DNA from: Haloplanus salinarum | GTDB lineage: Archaea > Halobacteriota > Halobacteria > Halobacteriales > Haloferacaceae | Direction: 5' to 3' | DNA: 64,000 bases | NCBI RefSeq assembly: GCF_024498175.1 | Contig: NZ_CP101823.1 | Coordinates: forward strand, 1,798,001 to 1,862,000 | Part shown: one piece after another, positions 57,591-64,000 of the stretch | Numbering within the stretch: position 1 is the stretch's first letter | Layout: each line of letters begins with the position of its first letter | Position numbers and translations under genes: made by a program | Notes under the pieces: generated by a model | Seen by the model: only the letters and a program-made list of their open reading frames with translations | Told to the model about the DNA's origin: nothing | Databases searched by the model: none

Positions 57591-58343
57591 TCACTCCTCC
57601 CGCAGGCTCGGATGGGTCGGCTGTTCCTCGGGGTGGGACTCGGCGAAGCGGGAGCGCATCGTCTCGAGCGAGCGCGCCTCGCGCCGCCGGCGCTCGTCGG
57701 CGTCGATCTCCGCACAGCCCGGAGGCACCTCCCGACCGCGATCGGTGAAGTAGCCCTCGGGCGCGACCCAGTCGTGATAGAAGGGCCGGTCGTCGTCCTC
57801 GAGGAGCGTGATCGCCACCTCGGCGCCGTGGCCGGCACAGACGACCGCCTGGTGGGGTTTCTCGGCCAGGCGTCCGGCCGCGTAGAGTCCGTCGACGCCG
57901 GTGCGGCCCCGCTCGTCGGTGTCGACGAACGTCTTGCCGCGGTCGACGATTCCGACGCCCTCGACGTCGTCGAGGTAGTCCGTCTCGTTTTTCGTCGCGG
58001 CGACGACGTACTCGGCGTGGAGCCGGTCGCCGTCGTCGGTTTCGACCGCGAAGCCGTCGTCGGTCGGCGCGACGCGCGTGACCGTCCCCCGGCGCCGTTC
58101 GCAGCCGGCCTCCTCCGCACCTTCACCCATCAACTCCAGCAGGAGGCGGGGGTTGACGCCGGCCGGGAAGCCGGGGACGTTCTCGACGTGGGCGTTCCGT
58201 CGCAGGATGGAGTCGCCCGCGTCGACGACGAGCGTGTCGAGTCCGTGTCGCGCGGTGAAGGTGGCCGCCGAGAGGCCGGCGACGCCGCCGCCGACGACGA
58301 CGACGTCGCGGTCCGCGGGTCCGTCCGCCGAATGCGTGGTCAT
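57591..58343 (-). CDS. FAD-dependent NAD(P) oxidoreductase
   Basis: A 250-aa flavoprotein with the dinucleotide-binding VVVVGGGVAGLSAATFTARHG and a C-terminal FAD motif GVDGLYAAGRLAEKPHQAVVCAGHG. It lacks a CxxC pair like that of thioredoxin reductase, and the NAD(P) domain is short, so it is an atypical branch. ATG 58343 is preferred. It lies between thioredoxin-like and peroxiredoxin-like genes on the same strand, hinting at a redox role. Confidence 0.82.
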   Translation of the reverse strand: MTTHSADGPADRDVVVVGGGVAGLSAATFTARHGLDTLVVDAGDSILRRNAHVENVPGFPAGVNPRLLLELMGEGAEEAGCERRRGTVTRVAPTDDGFAVETDDGDRLHAEYVVAATKNETDYLDDVEGVGIVDRGKTFVDTDERGRTGVDGLYAAGRLAEKPHQAVVCAGHGAEVAITLLEDDDRPFYHDWVAPEGYFTDRGREVPPGCAEIDADERRRREARSLETMRSRFAESHPEEQPTHPSLREE

Positions 58344-58416
58344 GTGTCGTCCCCCACTGGTCGGTCCGCCGCGATGAACCTCCCGGTCCGTCGACGGACC
58401 CGTCGGTCTCCCCGAT

Positions 58417-58968
58417 TCAGGGCCATTTGATCCCGCAGCCACGCGACGGGCCGGGGTCGACGGCGACGTCCTCGCCGGCGCGGACGGCGTCGATGGCCTC
58501 GCGGATGTAATACTCGGTGGCCTCCTCGTCGGGACCCATGGCGTCGTCGAGGCGGCCGTGGTACGCCAGTCGGTAGGTGTCGCCGTCGCGCCGGAAGAGG
58601 AACGGATCGGGGGTACAGACGGCGCCGTAGGCGCGGGCCACCTCGGCGGCCTCGTCGCGGAGGTAGGCGTCGTAGGCGACGGTCCCGTTCTCGACGTACT
58701 CCCGCATCTTCCCGACGGAGTCCTCGGGGTACTCCTCGGCGTCGTTGGCGTTGATGCCGACCACCGTCACGTCGTCCTCGGTCGCCAGGTCGTTCAGGAG
58801 GTCGAACTTCGCCTGTGCGTACGGACAGTGGTTGCAGGTGAACACGACGAGCAGTGCCTCGGTGTCGAAGCTATCGAGGGTGTACGTCTCGCCGTCGACG
58901 CCTGGCAGTTCGAAGTCGGGGGCCGGATCGCCGGGTTCGAGTTCGGAGTCGGATTCCTGGAGTGCCAT
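58417..58968 (-). CDS. Thioredoxin-like/redoxin (TlpA-AhpC type) protein
   Basis: A 183-aa redoxin: ELEPGDPAPDFELPGVDGET, then the active region VFTCNHCPYAQAKFD (CNHC) and the GAVCTPDPFLF loop. This combination is typical of archaeal and bacterial thioredoxin-family thiol peroxidase or reductase proteins. It starts at ATG 58968. Upstream of the flavoprotein gene on the same strand, with a 73-base gap. Confidence 0.85.
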   Translation of the reverse strand: MALQESDSELEPGDPAPDFELPGVDGETYTLDSFDTEALLVVFTCNHCPYAQAKFDLLNDLATEDDVTVVGINANDAEEYPEDSVGKMREYVENGTVAYDAYLRDEAAEVARAYGAVCTPDPFLFRRDGDTYRLAYHGRLDDAMGPDEEATEYYIREAIDAVRAGEDVAVDPGPSRGCGIKWP

Positions 58969-59026
58969 GGGCACGGGTAACGGCGCGGCGCCCAAATACC
59001 CCCCGCCGACGGCAATCGGCCGCCGG

Positions 59027-59452
59027 TCACTCCACCGAGACGAGATAGATGCCGAGGACGGCACAGCCGATGCCCGCGACCTTGCGGAGGGTAAGCGCCT
59101 CGTCGAGGAAGGCGATGCCGACGGCGGAACTGATCACGAGGAAGGTACCGAAGATGGGGACCACGGCGCTGACGGGGCCCAGCGAGAGCGCCCGGTAGTA
59201 CGCGAGGATGCCGACGGCGAGGAAGACGCCGGCGAGGTAGAGATACGGCGCCTTCGGGTGGCCGAGATACGCCGACACGGACTGTCCCTCGTAGAGGACG
59301 ACCCCGACGGTCGCCACGAGCAGGATGCCGTTGGTGATGAGCGCGGCGACGAAGCTCGGAACCTTCGGATCGCCGGTCGTCGCGAACCCGACGAGCGGGG
59401 CCACGGCCGAGTACGCGACCAGTGCCACCAGCGCCCACTGCAGATAGCCCAT
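59027..59452 (-). CDS. Half-size EamA/DMT-type transporter
   Basis: A 141-aa protein with four to five membrane helices; the C-terminal VSAVVPIFGTFLVISSAVGI and TLRKVAGIGCAVLGIYLVS match the EamA repeat of the drug/metabolite transporter family. Full transporters have two repeats, so this is a single-repeat form that would act as a dimer. It starts at ATG 59452. Confidence 0.82.
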   Translation of the reverse strand: MGYLQWALVALVAYSAVAPLVGFATTGDPKVPSFVAALITNGILLVATVGVVLYEGQSVSAYLGHPKAPYLYLAGVFLAVGILAYYRALSLGPVSAVVPIFGTFLVISSAVGIAFLDEALTLRKVAGIGCAVLGIYLVSVE

Positions 59453-59498
59453 GTGGCTACCCGGCGTGGGCGACAGTATAGGGTTTCGATTCGGTCGC

Positions 59499-60563
59499 TC
59501 ACGGCGGCCGGTGTGTCTCGACGTGGTCCGGAAGCGCCGACCGAGTCCCCGTCCCTCGCCCCGAGACGTAGTGGGCAGCACAGGCGTTGCCCGCCGCCAG
59601 AGCGAGTGCCCAGTCCCAGTCGGCCGCCAGGGAGCGAGCGAGCGCACCGCTGAACCGATCGCCAGCGCCGGTCTCGGTCGGGCCCCTCGATACGTCGAGC
59701 GCCGGGACGGTGATCCGTCCCGCCGGCGTCGCCGCGACGGCGGCACCCTCGCCGTGGACGACGACGCTCGTTCCGTCGGCCGCCGTCCGAACGGCGTCGA
59801 GGACCGACGCCTCGGTCGGTTCGTCGGCGGGTTCGCCGACGGCTTCGCCCAGTCTCGCCGCCTCGTCTTCGTTCACGCTCAGGACCACGTCGTAGGCGTC
59901 CCCGAGCGTCCGGAGGACCGCGAGGAGGTCGCGTGCCCCCGCGACCGTGAGTGGCCCGGGGTCGACACAGAGGACGCCGCCGTCGGGGTCGCGGGCGGCC
60001 ATCTCCCGCATCGCCTCCCCGAGTCCCGGCGTCGACGCCCAGTTGACACAACAGAGCGCGTCGCGTTCGAGGAACGACTCGAGAGACTCCGAGAGTGCCG
60101 CCCGGAGGTCGGCGACGGTCCAGTCCGCGAGGTCCGTCGATTCCTCGACGAACATGACGTCGTCGTCGTCGAGCAGACAGACCGTGACGCGGGCGGGCGA
60201 CCCCATGGACACCGCCTCGACGTCGAACGTGAACTCGAAGACGGGGTGGTCGAGATGGCCCGCGAGGAGCACGTCGTCGCCGAGGGCGGCCGCCTGTCGC
60301 GCCGCGTTCACCGCCTGGCCGCCAGCGTCGGTCGTCACGTGATCGAGGTCGAAGGAATCACGTCCCGCGGAGATGGCGGCGGCCAGGGCGGCCCGCGAGG
60401 TGACCGTCGAGTCTCCCTCGCGGAGCCGGTAGTAGTCGTCGACGCTCCCGTCGGCGAGGGCGCCGAAGGTCACCACCTCGTGATCGGCACGGAGTCGATC
60501 GACAAGCCTGTCGTACGGCACGTCGCCACCTACGACGGCGGCGCGGAAAACGTCCACCCACAC
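59499..60563 (-). CDS. PfkB-family carbohydrate kinase
   Basis: A 354-aa ribokinase-fold kinase. The C-terminal signature GAGDRFSGALARSLA holds the catalytic Asp and anion hole; the N-terminal half has the substrate lid (VTTDAGGQAVNAARQAAALG). Residues at the substrate pocket do not allow naming of the sugar. It starts at GTG 60563. It stands alone between the EamA gene and the DUF58 operon. Confidence 0.87.
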   Translation of the reverse strand: MWVDVFRAAVVGGDVPYDRLVDRLRADHEVVTFGALADGSVDDYYRLREGDSTVTSRAALAAAISAGRDSFDLDHVTTDAGGQAVNAARQAAALGDDVLLAGHLDHPVFEFTFDVEAVSMGSPARVTVCLLDDDDVMFVEESTDLADWTVADLRAALSESLESFLERDALCCVNWASTPGLGEAMREMAARDPDGGVLCVDPGPLTVAGARDLLAVLRTLGDAYDVVLSVNEDEAARLGEAVGEPADEPTEASVLDAVRTAADGTSVVVHGEGAAVAATPAGRITVPALDVSRGPTETGAGDRFSGALARSLAADWDWALALAAGNACAAHYVSGRGTGTRSALPDHVETHRPP

Positions 60564-60634
60564 CCGCGAACGGCCGTCGGATTCGGTCGAAGTCGCTCAC
60601 GGGGTACGAACGGGCACGCTCACGACGGGGCCTC

Positions 60635-61495
60635 TCAGCCGATCCACACCGACGAGAACGCGTCGAAGAAATCCTCGTCGGTCCCGACCAGTTCGTGGGT
60701 GACCCCGAGGTCCTGTGCCCGACCCGAGACGTCGTCGGCGAACTCGTCGACCCGCGTCCGGTACCGCTCGGCGAGGCGGCCGCCGAAGTAGGTCCGACGG
60801 GTCAGATCGGACTCCAGATCCTCGAAGATGGTGTCGCCGGCGACCTCGGGGTCGAGTTCGTCCGGCGAGAGGACCTGTACGAGGACGACTTCGTTGCGCG
60901 CGAGCGACGCGATGCCGGTCTCCAGGCCGTCCAGGTCGCCGATGCAGTCGGTGACGACGACCACGAGCGACCGCGAGCGGATGCCGGCCGCGTACTCGCC
61001 GAGCGCCGCCTCGAAGTCGGTGTCGCCGTCGGGGTCGGTCTCGTTGATCCGGTCGACCAGCGCCAACACCTCGCCGCGGGTCGCCGTGCCGGTGTCGATA
61101 CGCTCGGCCCGGTCCCGGAACAGCGAGAACCGGAAGTCGTTGTGCTCCTCGGCGGTGAGGTAGGCGTAGCCCAGGCCGAGCTTCGCGCCGAACTCGAACT
61201 TGTGTTGGTCGCCCTCGCCGAAATCCATCGACGCGCTCGCGTCGAGCAGGACGTGGACGGTGAGGTTGCGCTCCTCCTCGAACTGTTTGATGAAGAACTC
61301 CTCGGTGCGGGCATAGAGGCGCCAGTCGATGAGGCGGGTGTCGTCGCCGGGGGAGTACCGCCGGTAGTCGCTGAAGGTCAGCCCCTCGCCGACGCTCGGG
61401 GACTCCTGTTCGCCCTTCTTGACCGCCGTCGACTGCTGGTTCAGCGACGCCTCGAACCGGTCGAGCTCGTCGAGGAAGTCGGGTTCGATGGGCAT
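60635..61495 (-). CDS. DUF58-family protein of the MoxR operon
   Basis: A 286-aa protein with the DUF58 signature SDYRRYSPGDDTRLIDWRLYAR and a VWA-like MIDAS stretch VHVLLDASASMDFG. DUF58 proteins partner with MoxR AAA ATPases, probably as chaperones for cofactor or complex assembly. It is the last gene of the run 64000-60635, one base after MoxR. It starts at ATG 61495. Confidence 0.9.
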   Translation of the reverse strand: MPIEPDFLDELDRFEASLNQQSTAVKKGEQESPSVGEGLTFSDYRRYSPGDDTRLIDWRLYARTEEFFIKQFEEERNLTVHVLLDASASMDFGEGDQHKFEFGAKLGLGYAYLTAEEHNDFRFSLFRDRAERIDTGTATRGEVLALVDRINETDPDGDTDFEAALGEYAAGIRSRSLVVVVTDCIGDLDGLETGIASLARNEVVLVQVLSPDELDPEVAGDTIFEDLESDLTRRTYFGGRLAERYRTRVDEFADDVSGRAQDLGVTHELVGTDEDFFDAFSSVWIG

Positions 61496-61496
61496 C

Positions 61497-62447
61497 TCAG
61501 ACCTCGTCGAGCAACCGCTCGATCACGTCGTCGGTGGTGAGCCCCTGTCGCTCCGCGCGGAAGTCGAGCAGGATGCGGTGCCGGAGGACCGGCGGCGCCA
61601 TCGCGGTCACGTCCTCCCAGGAGACGTGGTTGCGGCCGTGCAGGAACGCCCGCGCCTTCGCGGTGACGACGAGGCCCATGCTCGCCCGGGGACTGGCGCC
61701 GAAATCCACCGTGTCGGCCTCGCGGGTCGCCCGCACCAGGTTGATCGCCCGGTCCCGGACGTCCTCGGCGACCGGCACCTCGCGGACGAGCGACTGGATC
61801 TCGCGGAGGTCCTGCAGGCTCAACACCTTCTGGACCGGCGGGGTCGACCCGCCCTCGGTGTAGAGGTTCACGATGTCGCGTTCCTCCTCGAGAGAGGGGT
61901 AATCGAGGACGAGCTTCAGGAGGAAGCGGTCGGTCTGGGCCTCCGGGAGCGGGTAGGTCCCCTCCTGGTCGATCGGGTTCTGGGTCGCGAGCACGAAGAA
62001 GGGCCGCGGAAGGTCGTAGGTCTCGCCGGCGGCAGTCACCTGCTTTTCCTGCATGGCCTCCAGCAGCGCGGCCTGGGTCTTCGGCGTCGCGCGGTTGATC
62101 TCGTCGGCGAGGACGACGTTCGCGAAGATGGGCCCCTTCTCGAAGACGAACTCGCGTTCGCCGCCCGACTCGCGGATGATCTCCGTGCCCGTGATGTCGG
62201 AGGGCATCAGGTCGGGGGTGTTCTGCACCCGCGAGAAGTCGAGGTCGGTCACGTCGGCGACGGTGCGGACCATCGTGGTCTTCCCGAGGCCGGGGTTGCT
62301 CTCGAGGAGGGCGTTGCCGTCGGCGAGGATGCAGACGAGCAGCCGTTCCAGGACCTCCCGCTGGCCGACGATGCGCTTGCCGACCTCCTGGCGGACGCGT
62401 CCGAGCCGTTCCTGTAGCGTGTCGATGTCCGTCGTTGGTTCGCTCAT
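61497..62447 (-). CDS. MoxR-type AAA+ ATPase
   Basis: A 316-aa ATPase with Walker A LLESNPGLGKTTMVRTVAD, Walker B NVVLADEINRATPKTQ, sensor 1 FVLATQNPIDQEGTYPLPEAQ and the Arg finger region. Length typical of MoxR. It works with DUF58/VWA partners to mature or remodel proteins. ATG 62447 overlaps the stop of the upstream gene by 4 bases. Confidence 0.93.
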   Translation of the reverse strand: MSEPTTDIDTLQERLGRVRQEVGKRIVGQREVLERLLVCILADGNALLESNPGLGKTTMVRTVADVTDLDFSRVQNTPDLMPSDITGTEIIRESGGEREFVFEKGPIFANVVLADEINRATPKTQAALLEAMQEKQVTAAGETYDLPRPFFVLATQNPIDQEGTYPLPEAQTDRFLLKLVLDYPSLEEERDIVNLYTEGGSTPPVQKVLSLQDLREIQSLVREVPVAEDVRDRAINLVRATREADTVDFGASPRASMGLVVTAKARAFLHGRNHVSWEDVTAMAPPVLRHRILLDFRAERQGLTTDDVIERLLDEV

Positions 62448-63373
62448 GAATCTGACTCCGAGTCCTCTCGAATCCGCAGGTTGTACTCGCGGATCAGCTC
62501 CGCGTCTTCGAGGCGCTCGCGCTCGTCGAAGCCCGCCCGCTGGCTCTCGACGGGGCTCGACGAGTCGAGGCCGCTGTTCCGGTAGGCCGCCGAGTCCACC
62601 TCCGTGCCGTTCCCGCTCCCCGAGCCGCTCGTGTCGATGTTCGCCTCCAGGTCCTCACTCCCCTCCGGCACGTCCTCGGCCTCCCCGAGGATCGAAGACC
62701 CGTCTTGGAGGCCCTCGTACTCCGTCTCGGTGCCGCCGTCCGGTCCCTCGGGCTCGGCGGGACCGCCGAGGCCGGAAAGCGAGATGTCGACGACGGCGAG
62801 TTGGATGGTCGCGATGCTGATGACCGAGACCAGCAGCATCACCAGCGCCACCCGACGGGTCGAGAGCAGGCCGATGCTCGATGCGTCCCGCAGTTGATCG
62901 AGGACGTCCTCGTAGAGCCGGAGGACGATCCGGGACTGCCGGTCGCGCTCGACGGCGTCGCGGGCGGTCCGCAGCGACTCGGAGAGCGAGGGGTTCGCGG
63001 CCGCGAACTGCTCGACGAGCGGCTGGCGGGTCCGCCAGCCCACCTCGGCGAGGAAGACGAGGAGGCCGGCGGCGGCGCCGACGACGGCCGCGCTCGACAC
63101 CGTCGGCTCCGCGGGCGTCGCGCCGACGCCGGCGAGGGCGTCGAGGACTGCCCCGGGGATGGGGAGCCGCGTCGGCAACCCGGGAGCGCCGGCGACGGTC
63201 ACGACGAGGTTCGCGAGCAGGGTCGCGAGGGCCGCGTCGACGACGGCGTAGATGAGGGCGACCTTCAGCCCCTCCCGGCGGATCTGTGTCAGGGCGCGCC
63301 GGAGTTTGCGCTCGACGGGTGGGGGGTCGGGATCGTCTTCGGCGTCGGCGTCGGCGGGCGTCGAGTTGGACAT
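62444..63373 (-). CDS. Haloarchaeal membrane protein of the MoxR-DUF58 operon
   Basis: A 309-aa protein with hydrophilic ends and about four membrane helices (LKVALIYAVVDAALATLLAN; AAVVGAAAGLLVFLAEVGW; ALVMLLVSVISIATIQLAVV). The acidic Gly/Ser-rich tail includes DTSGSGSGNGTE. It belongs to a haloarchaea-only family I cannot name with certainty. Its 3' end overlaps MoxR by 4 bases, so it is a fixed partner of that system. Confidence 0.78.
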   Translation of the reverse strand: MSNSTPADADAEDDPDPPPVERKLRRALTQIRREGLKVALIYAVVDAALATLLANLVVTVAGAPGLPTRLPIPGAVLDALAGVGATPAEPTVSSAAVVGAAAGLLVFLAEVGWRTRQPLVEQFAAANPSLSESLRTARDAVERDRQSRIVLRLYEDVLDQLRDASSIGLLSTRRVALVMLLVSVISIATIQLAVVDISLSGLGGPAEPEGPDGGTETEYEGLQDGSSILGEAEDVPEGSEDLEANIDTSGSGSGNGTEVDSAAYRNSGLDSSSPVESQRAGFDERERLEDAELIREYNLRIREDSESDS

Positions 63374-63377
63374 GGTA

Positions 63378-64000
63378 TCAGTTGCACTCCGGCGGGGGAT
63401 CCTCGACCTCCGAGCAGACGGCCGCGAGGTCGCTACGGAGCCGGTCGTTCTCCCGTTCGAGCTGTTGGATCCGGTCGTTTCGCCGTTGGAGCTGGTCTTC
63501 GAGGGTCGTCACTTCGCTCTCCAACTGGCTCACCTCGTCGTTCAGGTCCTCGACGTCGGCCTGCAGTTCGTCCCGCTCCTGGCGGAGGTCCTCGTTCGTG
63601 GTTTCGAGGTCGGCGACCTCCGACCGGAGTTGGGAGTTCCGGGATTCGAGCGTCTGGACCTCACCCTCCAGTTCGTCGACCCGCTCCTGAGCGTCCCGGA
63701 GGCTCTGGCGGGTCGAGGAGAGCTCATCCTGAGTCGACTCCAGTTGCCCCTCGGTCTCTTGGAGGTTCTCGGAGACCTGGCTCACGTCGCTCCGGGTGGT
63801 GCTGAGGCTCTCGTTGAGGTCCTGCAGTCGCTGGCGGGTCCGCTGGAGGTCGCGCTCGGTGGACTGGAGGTCCTCCCGAAGCTGTTCGTTCTCCTGGCGG
63901 AGCTGGCTGTTCTCGGCGTCGAGTTCCTCGACCGACTCCTGGTAGTACAGCGTCGCGCCGGCGGTGCCGGCGACGGACAGACAGATGAGGAGGGCGAGGG
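63378..64000 (-). CDS. N-anchored coiled-coil protein (5' partial)
   Basis: The frame is open to the right edge, so the start is outside the window. Visible: a membrane helix (LALLICLSVAGTAGATLYY) followed by about 180 residues of heptad-rich coiled coil (for example ENSQLRQENEQLREDLQSTE) ending with SEVEDPPPECN. GTG 63785 is an internal codon and not the start. It lies 4 bases before the membrane protein of the MoxR operon and is probably its first gene in this window. Confidence 0.82.
   Translation of the reverse strand, partial: LALLICLSVAGTAGATLYYQESVEELDAENSQLRQENEQLREDLQSTERDLQRTRQRLQDLNESLSTTRSDVSQVSENLQETEGQLESTQDELSSTRQSLRDAQERVDELEGEVQTLESRNSQLRSEVADLETTNEDLRQERDELQADVEDLNDEVSQLESEVTTLEDQLQRRNDRIQQLERENDRLRSDLAAVCSEVEDPPPECN

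Overview
The window is a haloarchaeal (class Halobacteria) chromosome segment. Evidence: very high G+C in the backbone with C/G-ending codons, strongly acidic proteins, leaderless promoters with a TATA-like box about 27 bases before the start, an archaeal SRP (7S) RNA, DpsA, a single-domain cold-shock protein, Dph2, an archaeal-type secretion/pilus ATPase with a double-F membrane partner, and Tat-type signals. I cannot name the genus from sequence alone.

Left backbone (1-25450). It starts inside an intein-bearing RtcB RNA ligase. Next come a membrane-tethered Ser/Thr protein kinase, an XRE-CBS regulator, PurM, CorA, a PAC2 protein, a TetR-MATE efflux operon, an M50 protease with a TraB-like protein, and glycerate kinase. 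An iron-box promoter drives two haloarchaeal-specific genes beside dpsA. Then follow an ArsR-like membrane regulator, a 294-bp MITE-like inverted-repeat element, dph2, trmO, an NYN nuclease-like gene, an MgtC/DUF4010 transporter, the SRP RNA, a 41-aa cysteine-rich protein, a DtxR-family repressor with its own iron boxes, and a NifU-like Fe-S scaffold gene.

Integrated island (26092-45433, about 19.3 kb). It is inserted in the 3' end of tRNA-Gly(UCC): a 43-bp identical att copy lies at each end, the intact tRNA is at the right end beside a tyrosine integrase, and three older tRNA 3'-end scars lie in tandem just outside the left end. G+C falls noticeably inside. Cargo: two paralogous helicase-like ATPases; a four-gene operon of a DUF499-like (BrxC/PglY-like) ATPase, a minimal PglZ-domain protein, a DUF1156 DNA methylase and a small unknown protein, bracketed by a 52-bp imperfect direct repeat; a fresh IS6-family insertion with a perfect 8-bp target duplication; small zinc-finger proteins; three paralogous membrane zinc-ribbon proteins with a DUF2085 protein; and an acetyltransferase-like gene behind the integrase. 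The PglZ-ATPase-methylase operon looks like a compact BREX-related antiviral system and is the best candidate for something little described.

Right backbone (45519-64000). It carries a CopD-like membrane protein, a thioredoxin-reductase-like flavoprotein, a SAM methyltransferase, a PilB/PilC-type secretion pair, a DUF457-type membrane hydrolase, an AhpD-like protein, cspA, an Fe-S photolyase-like protein, an aldo-keto reductase, a DsbA-like lipoprotein, an exosome-associated RNA-binding protein, a run of thioredoxin/flavoprotein/peroxiredoxin genes, a PfkB kinase, and a MoxR-DUF58 operon that runs off the right edge.
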